64,000 nt of DNA from Nitrobacter sp963807355 (GTDB taxonomy: Bacteria; Pseudomonadota; Alphaproteobacteria; Rhizobiales; Xanthobacteraceae), in NCBI GenBank assembly GCA_963807355.1, contig CAWEBX010000007.1, positions 186,001 through 250,000 of the forward strand, given 5' to 3'. Made by a program: the position numbers and the translations under genes. The notes beneath the pieces were generated by a model. That model did no database searches and was not told the origin of the DNA. It saw nothing but the letters and a program-made list of their open reading frames with translations. Shown one piece after another: positions 54,337 to 64,000 of the stretch. Numbering within the stretch: the stretch's first letter is position 1; every line of letters starts with the position of its first letter.

Positions 54337-54859
54337 TTAGTGTCGCGCGATGATCTCGCGTTCGCCCCGATAGACGGCTGCGGGGTTGAGCAGATCACCG
54401 CTGCGACGCCACATCAGGAAGGTCGGACGTCGTTCGCTGATCGCATTGCACCGTCGTCGACGCGGCGCCGGATCGCGCTTGTCGTCGGCAAGCTGCGGAA
54501 GCGCGAGGATCTCGCTCCAGGCTTGCCACGCGACGGCACGTTCAGTGGCGTCCTCGGTCACGAGAAGGGGAATGACAAGCGACGGATCGCGGTGAAGCAG
54601 AACGAGCGTTCGCCCATCGGCGGTCTCTCGCACGGTGACGCCGATGAATGTCGCTGACGCGCACGTTGATCGTCATCTGCATGCCGCGCACGGCGCGGCG
54701 CAGGGTCACTCGTTCGCGATGAAGTTCGATCTGCCGGACGCCGCCGTCGGCTCGGCTGTCGCGCGCTGCGAAACTGACGGGCAGTGAAAGAGGGTCGAGC
54801 CGCAAGCCACGGCTCGACCCGGCGGGATTGATCCCGCCTGTTGCTGTTTGACGCCTCAC
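54337..54859 (-). CDS. DUF6101 family protein (one frame break)
   Basis: From GTG 54859 (read MRRQTATGGINPAGSSRGLRL). The N-terminal part with LRLDPLSLPVSFAARDSRADG and RQIELHRERVTLRRAVRGMQM, and the C-terminal part with VLLHRDPSLVIPL and ..YRGEREIIARH, agree with the DUF6101 proteins I recall from Bradyrhizobium. A break near 54650 separates them. Its function is not known. It converges with ubiA. Confidence 0.75.
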
Positions 54860-55146
54860 GGCTTCGTTCTCCCCGCCGGAATTATGTTTCCGGTCGATGG
54901 GCGAGAGCTTGCCAGAGCGCGGTCCGGATTTGCTTAAAAAGGCTGGTTAATCGAAGGTAGCCTCGCCCATCATTCGCGCGCATGATTGACAGACCCTTGG
55001 CCGACATGATTGACGGGATCTTGCCAAGGCGCGGAAAATCTTCCGTTCCGGCATCATTGAATGCTTGAAGTCCGCGTAAAATAAGCACATCTCATGACGA
55101 GACCCGCTTGCGCGCAGGTCTTGCTCGAATCCCCGGGATTTTGTTC
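54860..55146. other. No gene seen (between divergent DUF6101 and pmbA)
   Basis: About 290 bases that should hold both promoters. No hairpin, repeat or known binding site was noticed. Confidence 0.4.
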
Positions 55147-56542
55147 GTGATCTCTTCACCAAATACGTCATCGCCGAAATCCGTCGCTTCCGAACTGTTC
55201 GATCAATCCGCACTCAGTGAACTCGCCGAGCGACTGGTCGAGGCGGCGAAGCGCGCAGGCGCTGATGCCGCGGACGCGGTTGCCGTGCGTGGCGTCTCAC
55301 AAGGCGTCGAGGTTCGCGACGGCCGCGTCGAGGAATCGGAACGGTCGGAGGGCGATGACGTCGGACTGCGTGTGCTGGTCGGACGGCGGCAGGCCACGGT
55401 CTCGACCAACGATGTCGGCGGCGACAATGTTGCGAAACTCGCCGAACGCGCTGTCGCGATGGCGCGCGTTGCGCCCGAGGATCAGCTATGTCGGGCTGGC
55501 CGACCCGTCATTGCTGGCGCGGAATTTCCCCGATCTCGATCTGCTCGACCGGGTGACGCCGTCGACGGCGGAACTCGAGCGCCGCGCGGTCGAAGCTGAG
55601 GCGGCAGGTCTTGCGGTCAAGGGCGTGACCAAATCCGGTGGCGCGTCGGCGTCCGCCGGCATCGGCGGCATGGTGCTGGTGACGAGCACGGGTTTCCACG
55701 GATGCTATCTGCGTTCGAGCCAAGAGCATCTCGATGATGGCGATCGTCGGCGACGGCACCGGCATGGAACGCGATTACGATTTCAGCTCCGCGCTTCATG
55801 GATCTGATCTCATGTCTCCGGCCAGCATCGGCCGCAGCGCCGGCGAACGCACGGTGGCGCGCGCCAATCCGCGCAAGGTCGCCACCTGCAAGGTGCCGGT
55901 GGTGTTCGATCCTCGCGTTGCGGGGTCGCTGGTCGGTCATGTCGTCAGCGCTGCCAATGGCGCGTCGATCGCGCGCAAGACCAGTTTCCTGAAAGATCGG
56001 CTCGGTCAGCAGTTGTTCGCGAAGGGAATCCGGATCGTCGACGATCCCTTGCGGGTGCGCGGTTTGCGCTCGCAATCCTTCGACGCTGAAGGCGTCGCGA
56101 CGAAGAAGCTCGCGGTGATCGACGACGGCGTTCTGACGTCGTGGCTGTTGGATTCGGCGACCGCGCGCGAACTCGGACTGACTACGACCGGTCACGCCCA
56201 CCGCGGCGTCTCGTCGTCGCCGTCGCCGGGATCGTACAACCTGCATCTCGAAGCGGGACGAACTGACGCCGCGCGAGTTGATTGCGCGACATCAAGCAGG
56301 GCTTCTACGTCACCGACCTGATCGGATCCGGCGTCAACGGCGTGACCGGCGACTATAGTCGCGGCGCTTCCGGATTCTGGATCGAGAACGGCGAGATCAC
56401 GTATCCGGTCAGCGAGATCACCATCGCCGGGCATCTGATCGAGATGTTCAAGTCGCTGACACCGGCCAACGATCTCGCATTTCGCTACGCCACCAACGCG
56501 CCGACCGTACGCATCGAAGGATTGACGGTTGGTGGACGCTAA
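55147..56542 (+). CDS. pmbA: Metalloprotease-related protein PmbA/TldE (frame broken)
   Basis: From GTG 55147. TldD and PmbA (TldE) form a peptidase that processes small peptides and antitoxins. The TldE type is shown by AVRGVSQGVEVRDGRVEESER.., the SAGIGGMVLVTS.. segment and the late GDYSRGASGFWIENGEIT with YPVSEITIAGHL. It lacks the zinc-binding HExxxH of TldD, as TldE does. Breaks are near 55487, 55705 and 56262. Its end overlaps the start of the cysQ-like gene. Read over the breaks the protein is about 460 residues, complete. Confidence 0.88.
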
Positions 56543-57346
56543 CGCCGACGGCCGCGCAGACCTTTTAGCGCGGGACCGCGCCTTACTGATCGACACGGTG
56601 CGCGAGGCGGGCTTGCTGGCGCTTGCGATGCTCCGCACCCAGCTGCGAACCTGGACCAAGGGAGTGTCGTCGCCGGTGTCGGAGGCGGACATCGCCGTCA
56701 ATGATCTCATCGCACAGCAAGCTGCGGCGTGACTCCGGATTACGGCTGGTTGTCCGAGGAAAGCGCCGACGATCTCTCGCGGCTCGGCAAGAGGAGGGTC
56801 TGGATCGTCGATCCGATCGACGGCACGCGCGGCTATCTCGCCGGCCATGACGACTGGTGCGTCAGCGTCGCTCTGGTGGAGGGTGTGTCGCCGCTGCTCG
56901 CGGCGGTGTTCGCGCCGGCCACGGACGAGTTCTTCCTTGCCGAGCGCGGGCAGGGCACGTCGTGCAACGGCGTGCCGGTCCGGGCGACCCCCGGCGACGA
57001 CTCTGGTTTTTTCCAGAATCGCGGGGCCGAAGTCGCTTCGTGGAAAGGCTTGACCTGTCGCGGAATGATGTCGTCCTTCATCCCAGGATCGGTTCGCTGG
57101 CGCTGCGGCTGTGCCGGGTGGCGGACGGCCGGATCGATGCGGCCTTCGCCGGCGGCCAGAGCCGTGATTGGGACCTCGCCGCTGCCGATTTGATCGTGCA
57201 TGAGGCGAATGGTAGAATGACCTCGATCGAGGGCGAGGCGATTCTTTACAATCGTGCCGAGGTGACGCACGGCGTGTTGGTTGCGGCCGGACGTGACTCG
57301 TCACGCGCGCATTCGTCGCGCATTTTCAGGACATCCGCTGCCATAG
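56529..57346 (+). CDS. Inositol monophosphatase-family phosphatase, CysQ-like (frame broken)
   Basis: From TTG 56529 or GTG 56532, overlapping the end of pmbA. It has the family's metal-binding motifs WLSEESADD, WIVDPIDGTRGYLAGHDDW and the late RDWDLAAADLIVHEANG. Such enzymes remove phosphate from 3'-phosphoadenosine-5'-phosphate or inositol phosphate. The gene may be cysQ, but suhB cannot be excluded. Breaks lie near 56715, 57090 and 57295; with the last, a stop falls at 57344-57346. It precedes the DUF4170 gene. Confidence 0.82.
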
Positions 57347-57412
57347 GTGCCGGCGGTGGACTTTCGTGGTATTTGCCTGATGGCCGGCAACATCGTAGGA
57401 CAACGGCATGCC

Positions 57413-57662
57413 ATGCCAGACAGCCCGCCCCAGCAATTGCTCCATCTCGTGATCGGAGGCGAACTCACCGACCTCGCGCATACGACCTTCAAGGACCTCG
57501 ACAAGGTCGAGATCGTCGGCCTGTTATCCGAACTACGCGTCGGCCTATGCGGTCTGGAAGGCGAAGGCGCAGCAGACGGTTGACGACGCCCACATGCGGT
57601 ATTTCGTCGTGCACCTCCATCGGCTGCTCGATCCGAGTCAAGATACGAAGCCGGCCCATTGA
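57413..57662 (+). CDS. DUF4170 domain protein (one frame break)
   Basis: About 80 residues from ATG 57413 (MPDSPPQQLLHLVIGGEL). With one break near 57530 it reads ..VDKVEIVG to YASAYAVWKAKAQQTVDDAH and ends LHRLLDPSQDTKPAH. The family is small and of unknown role, found beside lipid A genes in Rhizobiales. An ATG at 57380 is also possible. It overlaps the next gene by a few bases. Confidence 0.8.
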
Positions 57663-58386
57663 AAAAACTGTTTCGCAATTTGCTGCGCGCCGGCTGGTTT
57701 CAGCAGTTCGCAGGGCTTCTGGCTGCGGGCTTTCTTCGGCTGGTTTGGCTGACCAACAGGTTCAGCTATGATCCCGAGGATGTTTACGACATTGTCGAGC
57801 CGCAGATGCCGGTCATCCTCGCGTTCTGGCACGGACAGCATTTCATGACGCCGTTCATCAGGCGGGCGCATCATCGCGGCAAGGTTCTGATCTCGCGCCA
57901 TCGCGACGGCGAGTTCAACGCGCTTGCGGCGGAGACGGCTGGGCATCGAGACCATCCGCGGCTCCGGCGATCACGGATCCGCATTTCATCGCAAGGGCGG
58001 CATCGGCGCCTTCAAGGAAATGGTCCGCGCGCTTGAGGAGAACTACAACATGGCGCTGACCGCCGATGTGCCGAAGCGCTCGCGCGTCGCGGGTCTCGGC
58101 ATCATCATGCTGGCGCGCGAATCCGGGCGGGCCATCATGCCGTTTGCGATGGCGACCAGCCGCTTCATCCGGCTCAAGAACTGGGATCGCACGACCATCA
58201 ACCTGCCGTTCGGACGCGGCGCTCTTGGTCGGCGGCGAGCCGATCGTGGTTCCTGCCGACGCCGACGCGGACATGATGGAGACGCTGAGGGCGCAGCTCG
58301 AGGCGACATTGAACGACGCGACGCGCCGCGCTTACAGTGGCCGGCGAACTCGAGGCCGGCCCGAATACGAGGCGGGTCATGCCTAG
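57659..58386 (+). CDS. Lysophospholipid acyltransferase, DUF374 type (frame broken twice)
   Basis: Starts at TTG 57659, overlapping the DUF4170 stop. About 240 residues: MKKLFRNLLRAGWFQQFAGLL, WHGQHFMTPFIRRAHH, SRHRDGEFNALAAE, GSGDHGSAFHRKGGIGAF, and LTADVPKRSRVAGLGIIMLARESGR. These match the DUF374 (LpxL-related) acyltransferase family, likely used for lipid A acylation. Breaks are near 57940 and 58225. It is part of the packed lipid A region. Confidence 0.85.
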
Positions 58387-58518
58387 TACCGCCGATTTCG
58401 AAATTCCTGCACCACTTGCAGCGGGTTCATCTTCGGGAATTTCAAATCGAAAGCGGTACTAGAATCATAAAGTTGCTGGTACCCTTTGCTTTCCGAGGTT
58501 CGTTAAGGGGGTGTTGCG

Positions 58519-59852
58519 ATGTCTCACGAACTTCGGAAAGCGGGTACCAGCCCGTTGCCGGCGACGCTGCGCTTCTATCGCAGACTGTCCGCCGCTGCCG
58601 GGCCGCTGACGACCAGTTCTTCTGAAGCGGCGGCTGAAACAGGGCAAGGAAGATCCGGCGCGCATCGATGAGCGTCGTGGCATCACCCGACAGTCCCGCC
58701 CCGCAGGCCCGCTGGTCTGGATCCACGGGGCGAGTGTCGGCGAAGTGCTGGCGGCAGCCGCGTTGATCGAGCGGCTGCGCGCGCTCGAATATCCGCATTC
58801 TGCTCACGTCGGGCACGGTGACGTCGGCGGCCGTTGTCGCGAAGCGGTTCCCGCCGGATATCATTCACCAGTATGTGCCCTACGACTCGCCGCGCTTCGT
58901 GGAGCGTTTTCTCGATCACTGGCAACCTGGTCTTGCGCTCTTCATCGAATCGGATCTGTGGCCCAATCTGATTCTGGCGGGTGCGGCGCGCCGTATGCCG
59001 ATGGTGCTGATCAACGGACGGATGTCGCATCGCTCGTTCCCGCGCTGGCGCAGGTGTCCGGGAACGATCGCCGCGCTGTTGGGCCGGTTCGATATCTGTC
59101 TCGCCCAGTCCGAAGTCGACGCGGAGCGATTTACCGCACTCGGAAGCCGCAACGTCGTCACGACCGGCAATCTCAAGCTCGACGTGCAGGCACCGCCGGC
59201 CGACGACGCCAGGCTGGAACGGCTGATGTTCGTCACCCGCGGCCGTCCGGTGGTGGTGGCGGCGTCGACCCATCCGGGCGAGGAAGAGATCCTGCTCAAC
59301 GCGCATCGAACGCTGGCGGTTCACTTCCCGTCGCTGCTGACGGTGATCGTTCCACGCCATCCCAGACCGGGGCGAAGCGATCGCCCGCATGATCGCGGCG
59401 TCCGGCGCGCAGGTCGCGCTGCGCTCGCTGGAGGAATTGCCGACGGCGAGGACGGATATCTATGTCGCCGACACCATGGGCGAACTGGGATTGTTCTATC
59501 GGCTGGCGCCGATCGTCTTCATGGGCGGCTCGCTGGTGCCGCATGGCGGCCAGAATCCGATCGAGGCGGTCAAGCTCAATGCGTCCATCGTGCACGGGCC
59601 GCACGTCTTCAACTTCACCGATGTTTATGACGCGCTCGACCGCGCGGGCGGTGCATGCCGGGTCGACGACGGCGATGCGCTGACGAAGCAGCTCGGCTAT
59701 CTGCTCAACGATTCCGCGGCCCGCGACCGCCGCGGTGGCGGCCGCGGCTCAGGTGGTGGAACGGCTCGGCGGCGCGCTGGATCGCACGCTGGCCGCGCTC
59801 GAGCCGTATCTTCTGCAGTTGCAGCTGGAACGACGGAGCGGCCGATGCGTGA
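58519..59852 (+). CDS. waaA: 3-deoxy-D-manno-octulosonate transferase WaaA (frame broken)
   Basis: From ATG 58519, with AAGGGGG before it. WaaA attaches Kdo residues to lipid IVA from CMP-Kdo at the membrane. It has WIHGASVGEVLAAAALIERL (catalytic Glu in GASVGE), HQYVPYDSPRFVERFLDHW, AASTHPGEEEILL, and MGGSLVPHGGQNPIEA (CMP-Kdo site). Breaks lie near 58620, 58795, 59365, 59720 and 59835; the last restores the end ..NDGAADA with TGA at 59850-59852, which overlaps the lpxK ATG. The fragments cover the whole family length. Confidence 0.93.
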
Positions 59853-60855
59853 GCCGGCCTTCTGGAACAGGCCGTCATCGTTGCTCTCGCGGTTGCTCAT
59901 GCCCGTTGGCGCGCTTTACGGCGCGATCGCCGCGCGGCGGCTGGCGCGGACGGGTCTGCGCGCCGGGGTACCGGTGATCTGCGTCGGAAACTATCATGTC
60001 GGCGGCGCCGGCAAGACGCCGACCGTGCTGGCGCTGGCCGGCATTCTCCGCTCGATCGGTGAAACGCCGGTGGTGCTCAGCCGCGGCTATGGCGGACGGC
60101 TGGACGGTCCGGTGCGCGTCGATCCGCACCGAGCATGCGGCCGCCGATGTCGGCGATGAACCGTTGATGATGGCACGGACGGTCCCCGTGATCGTGTCAC
60201 GGCAACGGAGGGCGGGCGTCGCGCCGTCCCGCGCGCTGGGGGCGAGCGTGATCTTGATGGACGATGGCTTTCAGAATCCGGCGCTCGCGAAGGATGTCTC
60301 GCTGATCGTGATCGATGGAGATCGCGGCCTCGGCAACGGCCAGGTTTTTCCGGCCGGACCGCTGCGGGCGCCGCTGCCGCCGCAACTGGCCCGCACCGAT
60401 GCGCTGGTGATCGTCGGCTTTGGAGCCGCCGCGGACGAAGTTGCAGCACGTATCGAGGCGCAGGGAGGACCTGTATTACGGGCGCGGGTCGTTCCGGATG
60501 ACGCTTCGGTTGCGGCCCTTTGCGGCAGGCGTGTCCTACGCCTTTGCCGGAATCGGCGATCCCTCGCGATTCTTCCGCAGTCTGCGCGCCTGCGGCGTCG
60601 ATGTGGTGACAGAGCGCGCATTCGCGGACCATTATCCGTTTTCGCAACGCGACGTCGCCGACCTACAAGACCGCTGGCGAGCAGGATGGTTTAACGTTGG
60701 TGACGACGGAAAAGGATTTGGCGCGGCTGCGCAATAATGAAAGCCTGGCCGCGTTCGCGCAGACCGTCGTGCCCTTCGCAGTCAGGCTTGCCTTTGACGA
60801 TGAACCGATGTTGCGGTCGTTCCTGACGGACCGGCTCAACCGTGCGCGGCGATAG
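59845..60855 (+). CDS. lpxK: Tetraacyldisaccharide 4'-kinase LpxK (frame broken)
   Basis: From ATG 59845 (MREPAFWNRPSSLLSRLL). LpxK phosphorylates the 4' position of lipid A precursor. It has NYHVGGAGKTPTVLALA (Walker A at about residues 53-58), LSRGYGGRLDGPVRV, ILMDDGFQNPALAKD and FAGIGDPSRFFRSL. Breaks are near 60130, 60540 and 60665; the last joins ..DVADLQ to ..TLVTTEKDLARL. The stop TAG (60853-60855) lies only two bases before the first base of repeat copy F. Confidence 0.92.
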
Positions 60856-60856
60856 A

Positions 60857-60900
60857 GCGTTTTCGAGCGAAGTGGATACCGGTTCGCGTGAAGAAAACGC
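60857..60900 (+). repeat. Dispersed palindromic repeat, copy F
   Basis: Same 44-base family, GCGTTTTC to GAAAACGC, forward orientation, next to the lpxK stop. A hairpin of the E-type follows at 60915-60953. Confidence 0.87.
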
Positions 60901-60914
60901 GTCGAACGCAAATC

Positions 60915-60953
60915 CTAGAACCCGCTTCTGATTCCATCAGAAGCGGGTTCTAG
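60915..60953. repeat. Perfect 17-base hairpin beside copy F
   Basis: CTAGAACCCGCTTCTGA pairs fully with TCAGAAGCGGGTTCTAG over a 5-base loop. It lies between the convergent genes lpxK and DUF2093 and starts two bases from the DUF2093 stop. It could act as a shared end point of transcription in both directions, although T-runs are weak. Confidence 0.85.
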
Positions 60954-60955
60954 GG

Positions 60956-61183
60956 TTATGAGGACGTCTTGAATGCGCCCGGGTAATGCCGCTGCAAGAC
61001 TGCGCTCGGGAGAGCGTAGGCTTCCTGCAAGTCGACGCTCCAGTATTTCAGCTCGTCGAGCGGAATGCGAGCGTCGGTGACAGCACAACGAACGTAGGTT
61101 CCCGGCGAAATCACCCGGAAATCGCCGTCGAGATACTGCACCTGCGCTTCGCTCTGACTGGATTGGCCAAATTTATTCAGCAC
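60956..61183 (-). CDS. DUF2093 domain protein (75 aa)
   Basis: From ATG 61183 (MLNKFGQSSQSEAQVQYL). The YLDGDFRVISPGTYVRCAVTD and IPLDELKYWSVDLQEAYA segments are those of DUF2093, a short family found downstream of xseA in alphaproteobacteria. One Cys is present in VRCAV, and the DELKYWSV motif suggests a zinc-ribbon-like or beta-rich small protein, though no second Cys is visible. Function unknown. It is on the same strand as xseA, 156 bases after its stop. Confidence 0.85.
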   Translation of the reverse strand: MLNKFGQSSQSEAQVQYLDGDFRVISPGTYVRCAVTDARIPLDELKYWSVDLQEAYALPSAVLQRHYPGAFKTSS

Positions 61184-61339
61184 TGCTTCTCTCCAGGATC
61201 ACAATAATTCATTTACAATAATTCATTGCCATCCGGCCGTCTTTCGAAGTTCGGTCTCATCAGTAGCATACCGGACCATGCGGCAAGATACACCAGCCTG
61301 CTGGCCGGCGCTCACGCTTCAATTCGGCGAATGATCCTT

Positions 61340-62966
61340 TTAGAAAAGATTTCCCTGATCGGCAGGCTTCGCTGCGCGCCTGCCGGATGCCGGTCTGGGC
61401 TGGCTCTTGGGACTCGACCCTGGTGGACTGGATGATGTCGCTGCGGTTCGATCGGCGTCGGCGGTTGCGTCACCTGTCCGTCGGCGAATTCCAGAGAGAG
61501 TCGTGCGCCGGAACCGACCGCCGCTGCGCACCGCACCGCCTGTCCGGCGTCGTCGCGCACCAGCGCGAAGCCGCGCGCGAGCACGCCCCGATAGGAGAAC
61601 GCCGCCAGCAACTGGCCGAATGCGTCGATGCGCGCCTCATGCCGCTGTAGCAAGGTGACGAGCGCCCGTCGCGCGCGCTCGGCAAGCCGTTGGGTGCGCT
61701 CGTTCGCGCGCACGATCTCGATCGCGCTGCGCCTGCGCGTTGGCGAGTCGTGATGCCTTCAGCCGGACCGCCAGTCCCGCGAAGCGATCGCGGCGGTGAC
61801 GCAACACGACCTGCGTGCAGTGCGCGAGCCGCGCGCCGGTTGCGGCGACGGACTGTTTCGCGTGGGCGACCTGCGCGCGCAGCACGCGCAGCGTGAGTCC
61901 GCCAGAAATCTGCGTGAAGCGGCGATGATGCACGTGCGTGCTTGCGCGCAAGGCGCGCGGCAGCGCTGCCGCGGCGCCGTCGAGCCTTCTGGCGGGGAAT
62001 GGCGAGCAACTCGCCGGCTCCCGGCAGCGCGCGGGCGGCGGAGCGCAATTCGGTGCGCCGGTCGTCGTGACCGCGTCGCCATGCGACGATGACGCGGGCC
62101 GCGAGGCCCGAGACTTCGACGACCAGTTCGGCGCGGACCGGCACCGCCATTTCGGCGGCGGCGGTCGGCGTCGGCGCCCGTTTGTCGGCGGCGAAATCGA
62201 TCAGCGTCACGTCGGTCTCGTGACCGACCGCCGAGATCAGCGGGATCATGCTGCCGGCGGCGGCGCGGACCACGATCTCCTCGTTGAACGACCAGAGGTC
62301 TTCGAGCGAGCCGCCGCCGCGCGCGACGATCAGGAGATCGGGGCGCGGAATGTGTCCGCCCTCCGGCAGCGCATTGAAGCCGTCGATGGCGGCGGCGATC
62401 TGTTCCGCCGAGCCTTCGCCCTGCACCCGCACCGGCCACACCAGCACACGGCGCGGAAAACGATCCTCCAGCCGATGCAGGATGTCGCGGATGACTGCGC
62501 CGGTCGGGGAGGTCACGACGCCAATCACCTCGGGCAGCCAGGGCAGCAGCTGCTTGCGGGCTTCGTCGAACAGGCCTTCCGCCGCGAGCTTCTTCTTGCG
62601 CTCTTCCATCAGCGCCATCAGCGCGCCGATGCCGGCAGGCTCCAGCGCCTCGATCACGATCTGGTATTTCGACGAGCCCGGATAGGTGGTCAGCTTGCCG
62701 GTGGCGATGACCTCGAGGCCCTCCTGCGGCTTGAACCGCATCCGGCCATGGACGCCTTTCCAGATCACCGCCTCGATCTTGGCGCTCTCGTCCTTCAGCG
62801 CGAAATAGCAGTGGCCCGAAGCGTGCGGCCCGCGAAAGCCGGATATCTCGCCGCGCACCCGCACATGGCCGTAGGTGTCCTCCACGGTGCGCTTCAACGC
62901 CGAGGACAGCTCGGAGACGGTATATTCCGGCGAGTTCGCCAAGAGCTGTGCAGGGTTTGCGGGCAT
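61340..62966 (-). CDS. xseA: Exonuclease VII large subunit XseA (frame broken near its end)
   Basis: From ATG 62966 (MPANPAQLLANSPEYTVS); GTG 62975 is an alternative. XseA with XseB degrades single-stranded DNA into acid-soluble pieces. The N-terminal OB-fold domain is seen in SELSSALKRTVEDTYGHVRVRGEISG, HCYFALKDESAKIEAVIW, then the catalytic core with VVTSPTGAVIRDILHRLEDRFP, ARGGGSLEDLWSFNEEIVVRA and AVGHETDVTLIDFAAD. From about 62080 the frame breaks repeatedly (at least four times) through the coiled-coil part and the C-terminus, which ends KPADQGNLF at 61340. The fragments together give the usual length. Confidence 0.92.
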
Positions 62967-63047
62967 CAGGCTCACTTCTGTTGCGCCTCCGCCTTACCAT
63001 GCTAAACCGCTTCGAAACCACCGAAAATCCTGTATCGGCAGTCATTC

Positions 63048-64000
63048 ATGAACATTCTTCTGCTCGGTTCCGGCGGCCGCGAACATGCGCTGGCCTGGAA
63101 AATCGCCGATTCCCCGCTGCTGACGAAACTCTGGTGCGCACCGGGCAATGCGGGCATCGCGCGCGAGGCCGAATGCGTGGTGCTCGATATCGCGGACCAT
63201 GCCGCGGTGATCGCGTTCTGCAAAACCAACAAGGTCGATCTGGTCGTGGTCGGTCCGGAGGCGCCGCTCGCCGCAGGTATTGTCGACGATCTCGCGACCG
63301 CGGGCATCAAGGCGTTCGGGCCGACGCAAGGCCGCCGCGCAGCTCGAAAGCTCGAAGGGCTTCACCAAGGATCTCTGCCGCGACAACAGCTATTCCGACC
63401 GCGGCCTATGGAGCGCTTCCGCGATGCCGCGGCGGCGAAGAGCTATATCCGCGCGCAGGGCGCACCGATCGTCATCAAGGCCGATGGGCTTGCAGCCGGC
63501 AAGGGCGTCGTCGTCGCGATGACGCTGGACGAGGCGCTGGCCGCCATCGACATGATGTTCGAGCGGCGGTTTCGGCGCCGCCGGCGCGCAGGTCGTGGTC
63601 GAGGAATTCATGCGTGGCGAGGAGGCCTCGTTCTTCGCGCTGTGCGACGGCGAGCACGCGCTGGCGCTCGCGACGGCGCAGGACCACAAGCGTGCGTTCG
63701 ATGGCGACACGAGGGCCGAACACCGGCGGCATGGGCGCCTATTCGCCGGCGCCCGTCATGACCGCCGAGATGTGCCGCCGCACCATGGACGAGATCATCG
63801 TTCCGACATTGCGCGCCATGCGCGCGAAGGGCGCGCCGTTCAAGGGCGTGCTGTTTGCCGGCCTGATGATCACGGAACAGGGACCGAAGCTGATCGAGTA
63901 CAACGTCCGCTTCGGCGATCCGGAATGCCAGGTGCTGATGCTGCGGATGATGTCGGACATCGTGCCGGCGCTGTTCGCGGCCTGCGACGGGCAATTGAAA
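63048..64000 (+). CDS. purD: Phosphoribosylamine-glycine ligase PurD (frame broken, cut by window end)
   Basis: From ATG 63048 (MNILLLGSGGREHALAWKIA). PurD makes glycinamide ribotide in purine synthesis. It has the N-terminal GGREHALAWK, APGNAGIAREAE and VVGPEAPLAAGI segments, then the ATP-grasp part with IVIKADGLAAGKGV, VVVEEFMRGEEASFF and NTGGMGAYSPAPVMT, and VRFGDPECQVLMLRMMSDI at the end. Breaks are near 63330, 63410, 63565 and 63710. About 100 residues are missing at the window edge. It is divergent from xseA. Confidence 0.94.

Overview
The window looks like chromosomal DNA of an alphaproteobacterium of the Bradyrhizobium / Rhodopseudomonas / Afipia / Nitrobacter group (order Hyphomicrobiales). 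This is inferred from remembered protein families and gene order, not from a search: high G+C, CcrM with GANTC sites, a GTTC-N7-GTTC LexA box, the mutY-dciA-dsbA-smc neighbourhood, and many small families typical of this group (DUF1236, DUF2007, DUF2076, DUF2093, DUF3096, DUF4170, DUF6101).

Layout. 1-1442: a cut-off serine protease, a phage Nu1-like terminase small subunit and a small unknown protein, probably a prophage remnant. 2025-10479: smc, dsbA-like, dciA, mutY, a glutathione transferase and ccrM (chromosome segregation, replication, repair and methylation). 11019-16390: a zinc metallopeptidase, moaB, a radical SAM gene behind a LexA box, rnhB and a GT39-like membrane protein. 16400-29125: a variant uracil-DNA glycosylase, ETF-ubiquinone oxidoreductase, a TPR protein, ispE and a polyprenyl diphosphate synthase (isoprenoid/quinone supply), a methyltransferase, an S49 peptidase and glyQ-glyS. 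29270-36097: small DUF proteins, a TetR regulator, cytochrome c and glcDEF (glycolate oxidation). 36121-46726: a histone H1-like protein, exported unknowns, groES-groEL with a CIRCE operator, a CheZ-like protein, an L,D-transpeptidase, DUF2076, and a polyprenyl-P glycosyltransferase/YdjC-type deacetylase pair. 46811-54859: hisZ-hisG, a TonB-dependent receptor, rsmE, ubiA and DUF6101. 55147-64000: a tightly packed set pmbA, cysQ-like, DUF4170, DUF374 acyltransferase, waaA, lpxK, then DUF2093, xseA and the start of purD.

Two features run across the window. First, many genes are frame-broken, mainly at 27.9-36 kb and 52.8-64 kb, including normally essential ones (glyS, waaA, lpxK). Several breaks are single-base changes in G or C runs, so sequencing or assembly error is more likely than gene decay; each such gene is given as one CDS with its breaks noted. 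Second, intergenic spaces hold several palindromic dispersed repeats, including six copies of one 44-base family, three of them next to a hairpin of a second type.

I found no CRISPR array, rRNA or tRNA gene, and no clearly new system. The best leads are the LexA-controlled radical SAM gene, the glycosylase lacking two iron-sulphur cysteines, the repeat expansion in MutY, the repeat lying inside the groESL operon, and the hexamer repeats before the TonB receptor.
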